DNA from: Nymphaea colorata
Lineage: Eukaryota > Streptophyta > Magnoliopsida > Nymphaeales > Nymphaeaceae
Reading direction: 5' to 3'
Assembly: GCF_008831285.2 (NCBI RefSeq)
Contig: NC_045144.1
Span: 6,160,575 to 6,224,574, forward strand
Length of the DNA: 64,000 bases
Shown here: one piece after another, positions 12,701 through 25,579 of the stretch
Layout of the letters: every line of letters begins with the position of its first letter
Numbering within the stretch: the stretch's first letter is position 1
Notes under the pieces: model-generated
What the model was told of the DNA's origin: nothing
Database searches by the model: none
Seen by the model: only the letters and a program-made list of their open reading frames with translations
Program-made: the position numbers and the translations under genes

Positions 12701-13788
12701 AAACTGAAAGCATCGATTACACCGAGACTTTTTCTTCCGTTGCCAAAATTACAACTATTCGATGTCTCCTTTCCATTGCTGCTACTAAATGGTGGTCTCT
12801 TTATCAAGTCGACGTCAATAATGTCTTTGTTCATGGAGATTTGCAAGAAGAAGTCTATATGTCTCTTCCACTTGGTTTTAGCCGACAAGAGGAGAACATT
12901 GTCTGTCGGCTAAAGAAATCTTTTTATGGGTTAAAACAGTAATCTTAGAATTAGTTTTTTAAACTCATTGAGTTCCTTCAACACCTGGATTTTTTCAAAT
13001 CTAAAGTAGGTTACTCCTTATTCTCTAAGGTTAACAATCATGGCAGTATTTTTATCGTGGTATATGTTGATGACATTATTATTGCAAGAGACAATCAACA
13101 AGCAATTGATTAGTTGAAAGTCAACATCAATGGCAAGTTTCAATAGAAAGATTTGGGAGAACTAAAATATTTTTTGGGAGTCGAAGTTGCAAGATCAAAA
13201 CTTGGAATTTTTCTTTCTCAAAAGAAATATACAATAGACACATATAGTGGGGCCAAACCGAGTGACACACCAATGAAACAACATCTAAAGGTTGATGATG
13301 AAAAAGGTCAACTGTTGGAAGACCCTACCTTCTTCAAAAAAATCATTGGTCGCCTAGTTTATTTGATCATCACGCGACCAGATATTCTTCTTAGTGTTAA
13401 CATTTTAAGTCAGTTCATGGCATACACAAGAACCACTCACTTGGAAATGACTTTTCGCATCCTTAGATATATTAAATCATCGCCTGGATATGGTATTATT
13501 TTGTCGTCTAATGGCAACATTGTTGTTAAAGGATTTTGTGACTCGGATTGGGCCTCATGCCCAATGACAAGGAGATCAACTTCTGGATTTTATATATTTA
13601 TGGAAGACAACCCAATGTCATCGAAGGTCAATAAACAATCCACTGTATCAAAGTCTTCAACAGAAGCAGAGTATAAAGCTATGGCTCTAGCCACTTGTGA
13701 AATGACTGAGATAAAATATATTCCCAATGATTTTGACAAAGAAACACCCATGGAAGGAAGACGGGAAGAGGGCTCCTGGTTTTGTTGA
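9740..13788 (+). pseudogene. Copia-1 gag-pol, degenerate Ty1/copia element
   Basis: Copia domains run in order through broken frames. Gag N-part from about 9870 (LVSQPLTGENYEVWRRD). CCHC knuckle at 10550-10600 (CEHCGRMRHTKAHC). GAG-pre-integrase WHYRLGHLHS at 11220-11250. Integrase 11380-11720 with HCDNWGG. RT 12600-13080, including VYVDDIIIA near 13065. RNase H 13153-13740 with STEAEYKAMA. There are many stops and frame changes. The last part of RNase H and the 3' LTR are missing, so the element is 3'-truncated near 13740. It replaces the N-terminal half and promoter of P450 A', whose upstream flank resumes near 14275. Confidence 0.85.
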
Positions 13789-14274
13789 GGAACACTGGAG
13801 GGTGACCTCATGATGAGAAGGAGAAGGTGGAGAGAGGGCGAGACGGGAAGAGGCACCAGACAGAGCGACACCCATGGATGATGCGTCCCTCCCTGCTCCG
13901 TATAGAGATAACCCACACTCGTACTGAACTGGATGAGACGGGCTGCTCCTCCTCCTCCATATTTTCTCTCTTCCTCCACCTCCTCTGAGGTTCGCCGCCT
14001 CCGTGTCCCTCTTCTTTGATTCCCCTCCCCGTCGAAAACACCGACCCGGGCTGCATCACCTCCTTTGAGGTCGCCTCCTTCGTCCTCCACCGCATCTGCT
14101 TGCAACCCCACGAGGCAGACCAGCAACCGGGTAATGGGCCGGACCGGGCCGACCAGGGCTGCATCATCTGACCCGGGCCCGGTCCGAGACCCGGTTTTCC
14201 CGGCTCGAAACCAGGCCCGACCGGGCCAGGTACCAAGTACCCGATGGCGGCCCGACCCGACGCTTAGGCCTAAT
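13789..14274. other. Unassigned GC-rich block
   Basis: No gene is recognised. The first part is CT/GA-rich. 14120-14270 is dominated by GGGCC/GACCCGG words in both orientations, as in some plant non-autonomous DNA elements. A similar block lies at 16395-16735. No clean terminal repeats or target duplication were found. Confidence 0.35.
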
Positions 14275-15496
14275 TGATATACCTTCAGTTACAACATGAC
14301 CTTTGCACATAACTATTATTGCCAAACTTAATAGAGCAATGACCTAAACAAAAAATGACATGGAGTCTAAAATCAACAACCTTCTAGTTTTTTTTTTCTG
14401 ACACTTCTAGGCTGAGATAATAAAAGAACAACTCATTTGTCACCAACTAGACTTTAGCAAGAAAATGAGAGTATTTCATTCTCTCTCCAATCGTTTTGCT
14501 ATAGGAGCCTTCCCACTACGGTAGCAGTTGAAGGAGGCTGAATTGTTGTCCACTCAAGCTAAATAACCTGTTTTTAATGACCCAAAGATTCTCATCCGAA
14601 TTTGCTGCAACTTAAAAATGAGAGTGACCATTTGGTTTCTCCCACCCCTGTTTAATGTCTAACATTGTACTCAACTACCTAACTAAATATAATTACAGAT
14701 TTAATACTTAGTTTGATTGGTCCCAACATTTTATGTAAATAAAAATAAACAAAAATATCTATACATATATATCTAATTGCATCCTTTTGAAATTACAAGG
14801 CTTTATACAGAGAAGTTTTCCCCCACATGTTAATGTGATGTAACATGCAAAAAGGTTATTGGTCACTTTGATGTTTGATGGGATGCAAAAAAGTTGCCGT
14901 ACTAAAACATAATGTTAAGGAATGCAAGTTTTTTCTAGTTGCTTGTGACATTAAAATTAATTCTTCATAGAAAGTCCTGAGATCTTTGTATATAAGAAAA
15001 AAATTGTTGAAATATTTTCTGTTGATTTTACTTTGAATATACTTTGCACAGTTCTAGGAACACAATAAGTAAATGAAAAAGGTGAGACTGACGAGTTGGT
15101 GAAAGTCCTGTCATTAGTTGACCTTTTTAGGGTGTCTCCACCGCCCAGCTGCCCCAGAACATAGGAAAACAGGATAAAAATGATTATTTAAGGGACTAAT
15201 ATAATGTTGAACTAACAAAACCAATAATAGTTTATAGAGGCTGGTGATCACGCGCCGCATATGACTTTTTTATTAGTTTAAGCTTGTGCTACTAATTAAA
15301 GAACACATGATATTTTGATAGTTTATGATAGAGAGATTGGTCATATACGCACATTAGTTTGACTTAGCTTTTGCCAACTCAATGATAAAGAATACAAATA
15401 TTATGTAGTTTGCATTGGCATTGAACAATACATAAATTTTCTCTGATTATATAAATATGTTTTGCTGATGGTCAAAAAACATTCTGAAAATCTCTC

Positions 15497-15550
<54 letters not shown>

Positions 15551-15999
15551 TAACCAGACCCATTAATTTATGTTAAAAAATATTTTAACTAAAATATAAG
15601 CACTCTAATCTATTTGTCAGGACTATTTTAATATAAAATATACTTTTATTCGAGTCGCTTTTATGAAAAAAGTGTATTTTTCTACCGTCCACGATAAAAC
15701 ATCAGCAAAACCAACAGTAACGTTTTGCATATGTTTGTTGATGTTTTTCTTCCATCAATAAAAACCTTTTTTTTTTTGTAGTGAGTGCATAGCCGTGATA
15801 GAAACCTCATCAACTAAATTCTGATGCCTACACTATTCTCTCCATATATAATTTGATGAAGGAGGAAACTAAGTATACTGTTTCGCTAAATTTTATGAGT
15901 GGGTGCGGTAGCCTAGCATTTGAACATCTTTCCTTGAATATAATATTTCCTTGTAAAAGTTTTGTTACATAAACCATGGCCAGAGTGGGCACTAGCCAC
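14275..15999. other. Upstream flank of A' followed by left flank of unit B
   Basis: 14275-15560 is colinear with 20255-21290 upstream of copy B, showing what once lay beyond the lost promoter of A'. 15500-15552 holds (TA)n-(GA)n. From about 15835 the sequence matches 2340-2515 left of unit A. No gene is seen. Confidence 0.5.
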
Positions 16000-16147
16000 A
16001 GTGGTGGAGTTTGAAATTTCTAACTAAGGGCCACGAATTTTTGGAATTTTAAACTTTAAGTGATGCTTATATATAAATAAGTAAAAAATAATAATAAGGT
16101 AGTGTATGCAATTGCCTATACCAACCTACACGTGCCTCCACCACCAA
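16000..16147. mobile_element. hAT-type MITE, copy in unit B
   Basis: The 148-bp element starts AGTGGTGGAG and ends CTCCACCACCAA. It is flanked by 8-bp direct repeats CTAGCCAC (15992-15999) and TTAGCCAC (16148-16155), with one mismatch. The 8-bp duplication and TIR style fit the hAT superfamily. Its partner at 2516-2663 dates the insertion before the unit duplication. Confidence 0.65.
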
Positions 16148-17431
16148 TTAGCCACAAGGTTTTATAATTACCTTGAGAAGAGTTGACTAAGTCTCGACAC
16201 AAGTGTGGTTTTCTAGTGTAATAATTAAGTTCAAAAAAATTTTGGACATAAGTCTTTTTTAGCACATTCCTTGTATTTAGTTGAAACAAATTTAACTTAT
16301 ATTTAGTTGGAACAAATTTAGGTGATGCCGCCGGCGTGCGACCTTTCAGTGGTTTGATTCTCAAGGGTGCTTGCCCCTTTCACTTAAAGCGTCGACACCT
16401 GGTCGGGCTACCGGCACGTACTCAGTATTCTGCTCGACTTGGGCATAGCCCCGGAAAAAAGGGCACCGTACTGGCTCCGATCAATTATCAGGTCGGCCCG
16501 GGTGGGCCTGATAAGTCTGGTGGGTCCGATAATATCTTTTTAATATATATTTTATTAATTTTATATATAATTATAATATTTTTTATTAATTTTTTTTATT
16601 TAATCGAGCAAGATTTGGGTGTTAGGCCAACCCGAGTCCGATTTTTTACCGGTTCAGGCCAGCTCAGCCTGATGCCTCGACCTACTTCCAATCCAAACCT
16701 ACCCGGAGTAGTCCCCTATGTGTATTGATAAAAAAAAAAATGAAGATATATAATAATGAACAAAAGGGTACATGACGTTTGCACCCCAACTGAGACGTAG
16801 TCTCCCTTCCTAATGGTTTCTACCAATGATTGGATTTTAGTGGCGTGTTGGAAATTATGTCAGTAAACCTTCACTTCCTTAGGATCAGTTAAGATAGGAT
16901 ACTTCCGGCTTGGCGAAGATAAGATGTATTCTGACGTGACTTCTTCTTTGACACATTAGAAAAAGTTGATTAATTTATCATTCTTGTTATCTTTTTTTAT
17001 AAAATTTGCTTCAAATATTTGAGCACATATATTTATTTTTATTTTTTAATGTCAGAAGCGGCCATGTCCCCTTCCAACCTAACATTATCATTTAGTACTT
17101 TGAAATTAATAGCACTTAACAAGAACAAGCTCTGAGTTTAAAATGATGGAAAATAGAAGTAGGTGTACACACACCTACATTATTATATATAGATATACAT
17201 ACACACACTCATAGAACACACTCATAGAAGGAGAAGGTTTCTCCAATAGCCTTGGACATATCTCGGCCTCTTATACATGCAGCTAAATGGACGGCCTGAG
17301 ATTTCGGCTGGAATAGAGAGAGAGGTGGTGCGGTCTAGCCAAACATAGTCCCATGAGTCTGAAGTCCAGACTTTACATAGTCTTATATATCTAAACATGT
17401 CTATAGCTCAAAAACAGACCATGCGTGTGAG
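16148..17431. other. 3' flank of P450 copy B
   Basis: There is no gene. About 16330-16735 is an insertion absent from unit A. It is rich in GGCCCGGG-type words at its ends with an AT-rich centre, resembling a non-autonomous DNA element, but no clear ends are visible. The rest is colinear with 3130-4071. Confidence 0.4.
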
Positions 17432-19795
<2,364 letters not shown>

Positions 19796-19870
19796 GATCG
19801 AAAATCGGATGAGTCAGGATCTCCAGGCTTGTCATGGACGACTGAAGATAGCTGCAAGTAATTCGAGAAA

Positions 19871-19878
19871 CTTTTATA
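19871..19878 (-). promoter_or_regulatory. TATA box of P450 copy B
   Basis: TATAAAAG on the minus strand, 76 bases before the ATG, in the same context as in copy A. Confidence 0.7.
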
Positions 19879-21478
19879 GATTATGGTCAGCAGAAATGTC
19901 GTTCTTTTCTCAATATATCACAAACTTACCACTCGACCGTTTGCAGTTGTCATCCGTGAGTCAAACCTTATCTATCTAATCCAATTTTCTACTTTGTCAG
20001 TTGATTGCCTAGAGAGGGAGAAAGATTATAAAACAATTTATTGTTCTAGACTGACGAATTTATTCTTCAAGATTGACAATATTATATATATATATATATA
20101 TACACGATCAGATTATTGTATATTCTTTTAAAACTGCATAGATGTCCATATATAGGTCTTTATATATTTCTAGATACATACTTGAGTAATCTATTGGCAA
20201 TGACAATCCGGGTTGACTATAGCTAATCAGTTCCTTCTTCAACATAGACATATTCATATACCTTCAGGTTACAACATGACCTTTGCACATAACTATTATA
20301 TATACATACATGATTGCCAAACTTAATAGAGCAATGACCCAAACAAAAATGACATGGAGTCTAAATCAGCAACCTTCTAGCTTTTTTTCTCTCACTTCAT
20401 GGCTGAGATAATAAAAGAATAACTCATTTATCACCAACTCAAACTTTAGCAAGAAAATGAGAGTATTTCATTCTCTCTCCAATCTTTTTGCTATAGGAAC
20501 CTTCCCCACTACGATAGCAGTAGAATGAGGCTAAATTGTTACCCACCCCTGTTTAATGTTACATTGACTTTTTCTAGTAGTCCTAACATTGTACTCGACC
20601 ACTTCTCTAAATATAATTACAGATTTAATACTTAGTCTGATTGGTCACAACATTTTATGTTGATAAAAGTAAACAAAAATATCTATTCATATATATCTAA
20701 TTGCATCCTTTTGAAATTACAAGGGTTTATACATAGAAATTTTCCCTCACATGTTATTGTGATGTAACATGCAAAAAGATTATTGGTCACTTTGATGTTT
20801 ATTGGTCACTTTGATTAACCATATATTTTTTGTTGATTTTGCTTTGAAGATACTTTGCAGCAATAGGAACGTAAATGAAAAAAGTAAGACTGACGAGATG
20901 GTGAAAGTCCTTTCATTGGTTGGCCTTTTTAGGGTATCCCCTCCGCCCAGCTGCCCAAGAACATAGAAAAACAGACTGAAAATAATTGTTTGAGGGACTA
21001 ATATAATGTAGGACTAACAAAACCAATAATAATTTATACAGGCTGGTAATCACGCGCGGTATATGATTTTTTGAGAACACATGATATCTTGATAGTTTAT
21101 GATAGAGATTGGTCATATCCGCACATTAATTTGACTTAGCTTTTGCCAACTCAATGATAAAGAATACAAATATTCTATAATTTGCATTGGCATTGAACAA
21201 TACATAAATTTTTCTGATTATCTAAATATGTTTTGCTGATGGTCAAAAAGATTTTGAAAATCTCTTTCTTACTATATATATATATATATATAAAAGGATT
21301 TCTCTTCAGTAGTCCCCATATCTCGGGCTTCTCATACATGCAGCCAAATTGACAGCGAAAGGTTTTACCTGGGATAGAGAGAGGGTAGTACAGCTTTGCC
21401 AAACATAAGCCCATAAACCTGAAGCCCAGACTTTGCATTATCCATAACTAAACATCTTGTTTACAGCTCAAAACCAGA
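19879..21478. other. 5' flank of copy B and start of unit C
   Basis: There is no gene. 20255-21290 is colinear with 14275-15500. After a (TA)n tract (21274-21293) the sequence becomes the 3' flank of P450 pseudogene C, matching 3890-4071. Confidence 0.5.
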
Positions 21479-22405
21479 CCAAGTCTGTGAGCTAAACAAG
21501 GTAAGCCCTTGGGGCAAGCCTGAGCGTAGGCTGGACCTTCAGTGGCACGGCCCTCTGCAAAGCGAGCGTAGGCTGGACCTTCAGTGGCCGGCATCTGGCA
21601 TCCGAACCCATAGATCAGCTGGCGCAAATTCTCCAGGTCGTTCCCCCTTACATCTATGTGCTCGTACTTGGATCCGAGCATGAACCTTTCCAGCTAGAAC
21701 TCTAGTGGATTGGTCCACACACTCGGGTCCCGGCTGATAGCCGAGACATTGACCAAGAGGCGGGCACCCTTGGGGATGTGGTACTCGGCAAGTTGGCAGC
21801 TTTTCCTGGCAAATGAGCGGGTGGGAGAGCGACGGGATGTGGCACCGGGCAAGTTGGCAGCTTTCCTTGGCAATGAGCGGGAGGGAGAGCAACATAGATG
21901 GGTGGAGGCGTAATGTCTCCTTAACAACCACCTGCGGTAGATATATCAGATTTGGTATGTCTGATTCCTTGACCAGCTGGTTTCAACTGATGACGGAATG
22001 CTATGTCAGATTTGGTACGTCTGATTCCTTGACCAGTTGGTTCCGGTTCCAGCTGACCAAGGAATCAAGTTTGGCTATGTTGGTATGTCTAATTCCTTGA
22101 CCAGCCGGTCCGACAGCAGAATAGAGTTGGGCCTAAACTTTCTTTTGAATGTTGGGGTGTCCGATCACACTCGGTAATTATCCATTCTACCGTGCTTGTC
22201 AGTACCAGCTGTTTGTAATTAGGATGATGTACAGGAGCTAAGACAGAGCAAGGTTTGGTGAGACTGGTGAGACCGATAACCGTGGCAGGTGAAAAGTGCT
22301 TGTGTACTCTTCATGAAACATACTGTCATCTACCAATCTCTCCAAATTGTTAGCTACTTATTCCAAACCACCATTCAAGGATTAATGAAATCCATAAAGA
22401 TCAAA

Positions 22406-22409
<4 letters not shown>

Positions 22410-22461
<52 letters not shown>

Positions 22462-22475
22462 GAGAGAGAGAGACT
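22410..22475. repeat. (TA)n-(GA)n microsatellite in pseudogene C intron
   Basis: About 50 bases of TA followed by a short GA run, at the place equivalent to the intron tracts of copies A and B. Confidence 0.9.
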
Positions 22476-22559
22476 GAACCATGACGATGACAGCCGACCT
22501 CAGCCGCTCGATCCCGTCCCATTGAGCGGCAGAGATCAGATCCCCTCTCAACAGTTACT

Positions 22560-23190
22560 CTGGCAACTCTTCATCGACATCGACCCCTCTCTCTCTCTCT
22601 CTCTCTCTCCTCCCCGCCCAGTGAGTCAGTGAGTGCGACACCCGGCGTCCAAAGACTTGCCGTCGCCGTCGAGTCCGAGCGTCGCCGCCGTCCTCCCTCA
22701 CCGAGAGAGTACTCCTGCCTGCCCCACGGCAACGGCACCCGTCGACGGTTTCAGCTGCTGTCTCCCGCTCTATCTGTTCCTTGCAGGTGCCCGCACCAGA
22801 ATCCGACGACGTCGCCGTTGCCGTCGTCACTGAGCTTGGCCGCCGTCGTCCCTCAACCACCGATATCCATCACCTTCCCCGCCGGTGCCCATTGTTGAAG
22901 GAGACATCCACAACCACAACCGCGCAGGTGAACCGCTTCTCCCTGTTCGTCTTCATTTTTCTTCCATCCCTCAAGTGTTGAACTTATGCGTCTTGTAACC
23001 TGTTATTATCTACAGCAACTACTGATATCCCATTTTCGTTCAAATTCATTTACATAATCTGCTGATGTGCATAATACTGTTGTCGAATAGTCCCAAGATT
23101 AAAAAGTCGTCAATGTTTGGAAGATATGAGGTCAACAAGCACATATAATCATCATAAACTATAGCCATACTATAAACCATGCCATGCACG
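22560..23190. repeat. Dispersed repeat R, copy 2 (most complete)
   Basis: A GC-rich half (22590-22950) is followed by an AT-rich half with the word GCAACTACTGATATCCC. The AT-rich half is nearly identical to 61570-61830 and the GC-rich half is similar to 2060-2200. A GCGCAGGTGAACC junction at about 22924 looks like an exon end and intron start, so R may be a copied host 5' exon plus intron. GC-rich open frames at 22555-22981 have no recognisable protein. Confidence 0.55.
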
Positions 23191-23379
23191 TTGGTAAATA
23201 TTAGCACCGACAGTTTGAAATTTTTAGTGATCTAACAACTTCCGGCGGGTTGCATTAAATTTTTAGTGATCTACCAACCTCCGGCCGTCCAGTTGCATTA
23301 AGGAAAAGAGAATGACTGGAAATAGTGTTGCATTTTTCAATTTTTTTTGTAGAAGGTTATTTTGTCAACAAAAGTAGTG

Positions 23380-23384
23380 TACTG
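23380..23384. repeat. Target site duplication of copia-2 (left)
   Basis: TACTG lies directly before the 5' LTR and is repeated at 30254-30258 directly after the 3' LTR. The joined flanks restore the P450 intron sequence. Confidence 0.95.
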
Positions 23385-23451
23385 TGTTGGGATTTCTCCA
23401 TCTGGATAGTCCTGCGTCGATACGGGTCCATATCCGTTTCGGACCCTTAAG

Positions 23452-23459
23452 TATAAATA
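23452..23459 (+). promoter_or_regulatory. TATA box in copia-2 5' LTR
   Basis: TATAAATA in the U3 part. Transcripts starting about 30 bases downstream would have a leader of some 75 bases before the ATG at 23561. The same box is in the 3' LTR. Confidence 0.7.
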
Positions 23460-23560
23460 CTTGTGTCTTGTGATGGTGTGAGATACATCAAGTTTTTACC
23501 GTCTGGGTAATCGGTCCCCTTAGCCATACGTAAATTGCCTGTCCCCATCACTGGGCTGCT

Positions 23561-23687
23561 ATGGCTGAGGAGAGAAACCCATTGCCGCCGCCGCCACCGC
23601 CGCTACCTCCGCAGGGGAACGACTCTATGGGGACTGTAGCCGTTCTTCCCACAGCCGCCGACATTCAGTCGGCGGTCGCCTCTACAG
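23561..23687 (+). CDS. Candidate LTR-encoded first exon of copia-2 gag
   Basis: The open frame starts MAEERNPLPP and continues through a proline run to VASTG. At 23687 the sequence reads ACAG/GTTCTA, a usable donor leaving one base of a split codon. The acceptor CTGCAG at 25574-25579 opens the gag frame at exactly the needed phase (VPGSTYFNG). Between the two LTR copies this segment differs by one substitution and a 3-bp indel, both frame-preserving. This is an inference from sequence: no transcript is available. The alternative is that gag starts at the ATG at 25546 on unspliced RNA. Confidence 0.55.
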
Positions 23688-23793
23688 GTTCTACTTCCGC
23701 CCTACATGAAACCACATTAATCATGAATGTTTGTTTTTCGATTTCTGTATTTTCGTTTGTGCGTTATCTAGATTTCTAGTAAAGCTCCAACAA

Positions 23794-23809
23794 TGGGTTA
23801 TGGGCCCAC
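23794..23809 (+). promoter_or_regulatory. Primer binding site of copia-2, complementary to the tRNA-iMet anticodon arm
   Basis: TGGGTTATGGGCCCAC, one base after the LTR, is the exact reverse complement of 16 bases of the anticodon stem-loop of plant initiator tRNA-Met (anticodon CAU in the middle). It does not match the tRNA 3' end, the usual copia site. Priming by a cleaved half of this tRNA is known for Drosophila copia and by the anticodon arm for yeast Ty5. Position and match are seen; the mechanism is inferred. Confidence 0.75.
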
Positions 23810-24589
23810 TCCATGCATCGCTGCGCGTTTCCCTTTGCATAATGTTTTTTCACGCAAAGGGAATAGGGCAGAAACGTGGTCACCGGCGTGCCTGTTCCTT
23901 CCTCTGTCGGAACAATAGGCGATGGAAGCGTTGGGCTTCTGTTGCAGTCGCAGGAAGAGGCAATGGACGTGGCTCTTGCCGGCGCCCACCCACTGCGTTG
24001 GGAATGAACAGAAAAGGGGAAACGGGCAGAGGGCATTAGGCTTGGATTGCTCGGAGCCCAGCGACGTCCGGCCTGCCGTCCTCAGGCGGCGGGAGTCGGG
24101 AGTCAGGACGGCTCCGGTTTCGTGCATCGTCCGTCCGTTTTCTATCGGGCGACAGGAATGAGGATCACTCGACGCCCTTCCCCTTCCGTTTTCTGTTTAT
24201 TGCTTCAAAGACGAAAGGGGCGGGGCGTCCATGCCCATCAGCCATTGGGAATGGCCAGCGGTGTCGCCGGGTGCCGGACGGCGCCAGGCAACCGCCGGAT
24301 CTGTCCCACCGCCGGTGGGACGGCCGTCTGGTGCATCTCCCGCCGCCCCCATCGCCTCTGCCGTTAGGCTAGGGCAGCAGTGGTGGGAGGCGGTTTCAGC
24401 CTTCCCCGAAACCGCTCGCGCGGTCGAGCGGGTGGGTCGGACCCGGGTCGGGTCATGCTAACCCGACCCGGATCCATAAAGATTATAAAAAAAAAAAAAA
24501 AAGAAAAAAAACTCGTTCCCGCCCGTTCTTCCACCCGCGTTTTAAGTTTCTGGATCGGGTCGTGTCCTATCGGACCCGACCCGTATCCA

Positions 24590-24985
24590 TACGGACTGAT
24601 TCTTTAAAACAGAACCGAAAGAAACCGATACGGTCCGTTTCAGGACCGGTTCAAGCTTTTGGGGACCTATTCGGACTGTTTTGAGACTGGTTCAGGCATT
24701 TTAGAACCCATTCAGATCTTTTCTGGACCGGTTCATTGATTTTCAGACCGGTTCATTCAGTTTTAGAACCGGTTTGGGCCTTTTTGAACCGATTCAGAGT
24801 CGTTTGAGACTGGTTCTTTCCCTTTTCAGACCGGTTCATCTAGTTTTCCACCGGTTCGGTCCATTTAAGACTGATACGGGACCGGTTCTAAGCTAGAGGA
24901 AGCTGGTACATGTGTTTGTATGCCCATTTAAGGTGTTTAATGGATTGGTTTGATCATTTTAGATCGATACAGGACCGATTCATTA
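24590..24985 (+). repeat. Degenerate GACCGGTTC repeats in copia-2 leader
   Basis: At least ten spaced copies of a word like GACCGGTTCA, with variants GACTGGTTC and GAACCGATTC, are separated by T-rich spacers ending TTTT at intervals of about 25-35 bases. No coding frame passes through. It could be a decayed minisatellite or an RNA packaging region. Confidence 0.7.
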
Positions 24986-25579
24986 TGTTTTATGGAGCTT
25001 TAATGAATAATTTAGATAGCATTAAGTTGATTATGCAGAAATGATTCATGTGATTCGTGTATTTCATTTTAAATGTGTTATTCTGACATGTTATATTTTT
25101 GTATTATGTTTTTTGTTTAAGATTATGCTAAGGTTAAATTTTATTGCATGATCATAAAATTATGCGATAACGCTAATGTAAGGAGCCTATGATTAGTTAA
25201 ATCATGTTATACCTCACCAAAGTGACTACGCATGATTTAAAGGCACATTAGTGTTTCATGTTGTGCTCATTCTCATTTGAAGTAACATAATTACCCAAAG
25301 GTAGTGTGTTATGTTCAGGAGAATAAGTAGAGTAAAATAGAAAAATAGATCATTACATAGTTGTGTCATTTTACACCCAAAGGTGTTATGCTTAACTATA
25401 GTTTGAATTTACATTTCCTAGTGTGCGTATTAGGTATATTACCAAAATAGTATCCTAATGACCCCGGGTATTTGTCTTGGAAATAGTAGACATAAAGAGC
25501 CTTTTATTTGGTTTACTGTTCCATATGGTTTGTCTTATATAATGCATGTCAACTTATGGATGTCTTTTATCGTCTGCAG

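Larger units (their letters stand above)
23385..23792 (+). repeat. 5' LTR of copia-2
   Basis: 408 bp, TG...CA ends. It contains TATAAATA at 23452-23459, an ATG at 23561 with an open frame, and a GT donor candidate at 23688. The U5 end is followed by the primer site after one base. Confidence 0.97.
23688..25579 (+). other. Candidate gag intron of copia-2, carrying the primer site
   Basis: 1892 bases from GT to AG, with a pyrimidine-rich TTTTATCGTCTGCAG end. It spans the end of the LTR, the primer site and the long leader. If it is removed, the mRNA would lack the primer site. The leader is GC-rich to about 24480, then carries degenerate repeats (24590-24985), then is AT-rich without long frames. 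Confidence 0.5.

Noticed and set aside
15773-15784. TTTTTTTTGTAGTG as the end of a CACTA transposon
   Set aside because: Only one end, no partner CACTAC end and no target duplication nearby.
2684-16364. Similar minus-strand frames at 2684-2869 and 16116-16364 as a conserved small gene
   Set aside because: They are alike only because the flanks are segmental duplicates; the ends differ and no domain is visible.
22555-22981. GC-rich frames suggesting a small gene
   Set aside because: The part shared with 2060-2200 does not keep the frame; treated as repeat R.
23794-23809. tRNA gene fragment
   Set aside because: It is the complement of only the anticodon arm, sits exactly after an LTR, and has no other tRNA arms; a primer site, not a gene.
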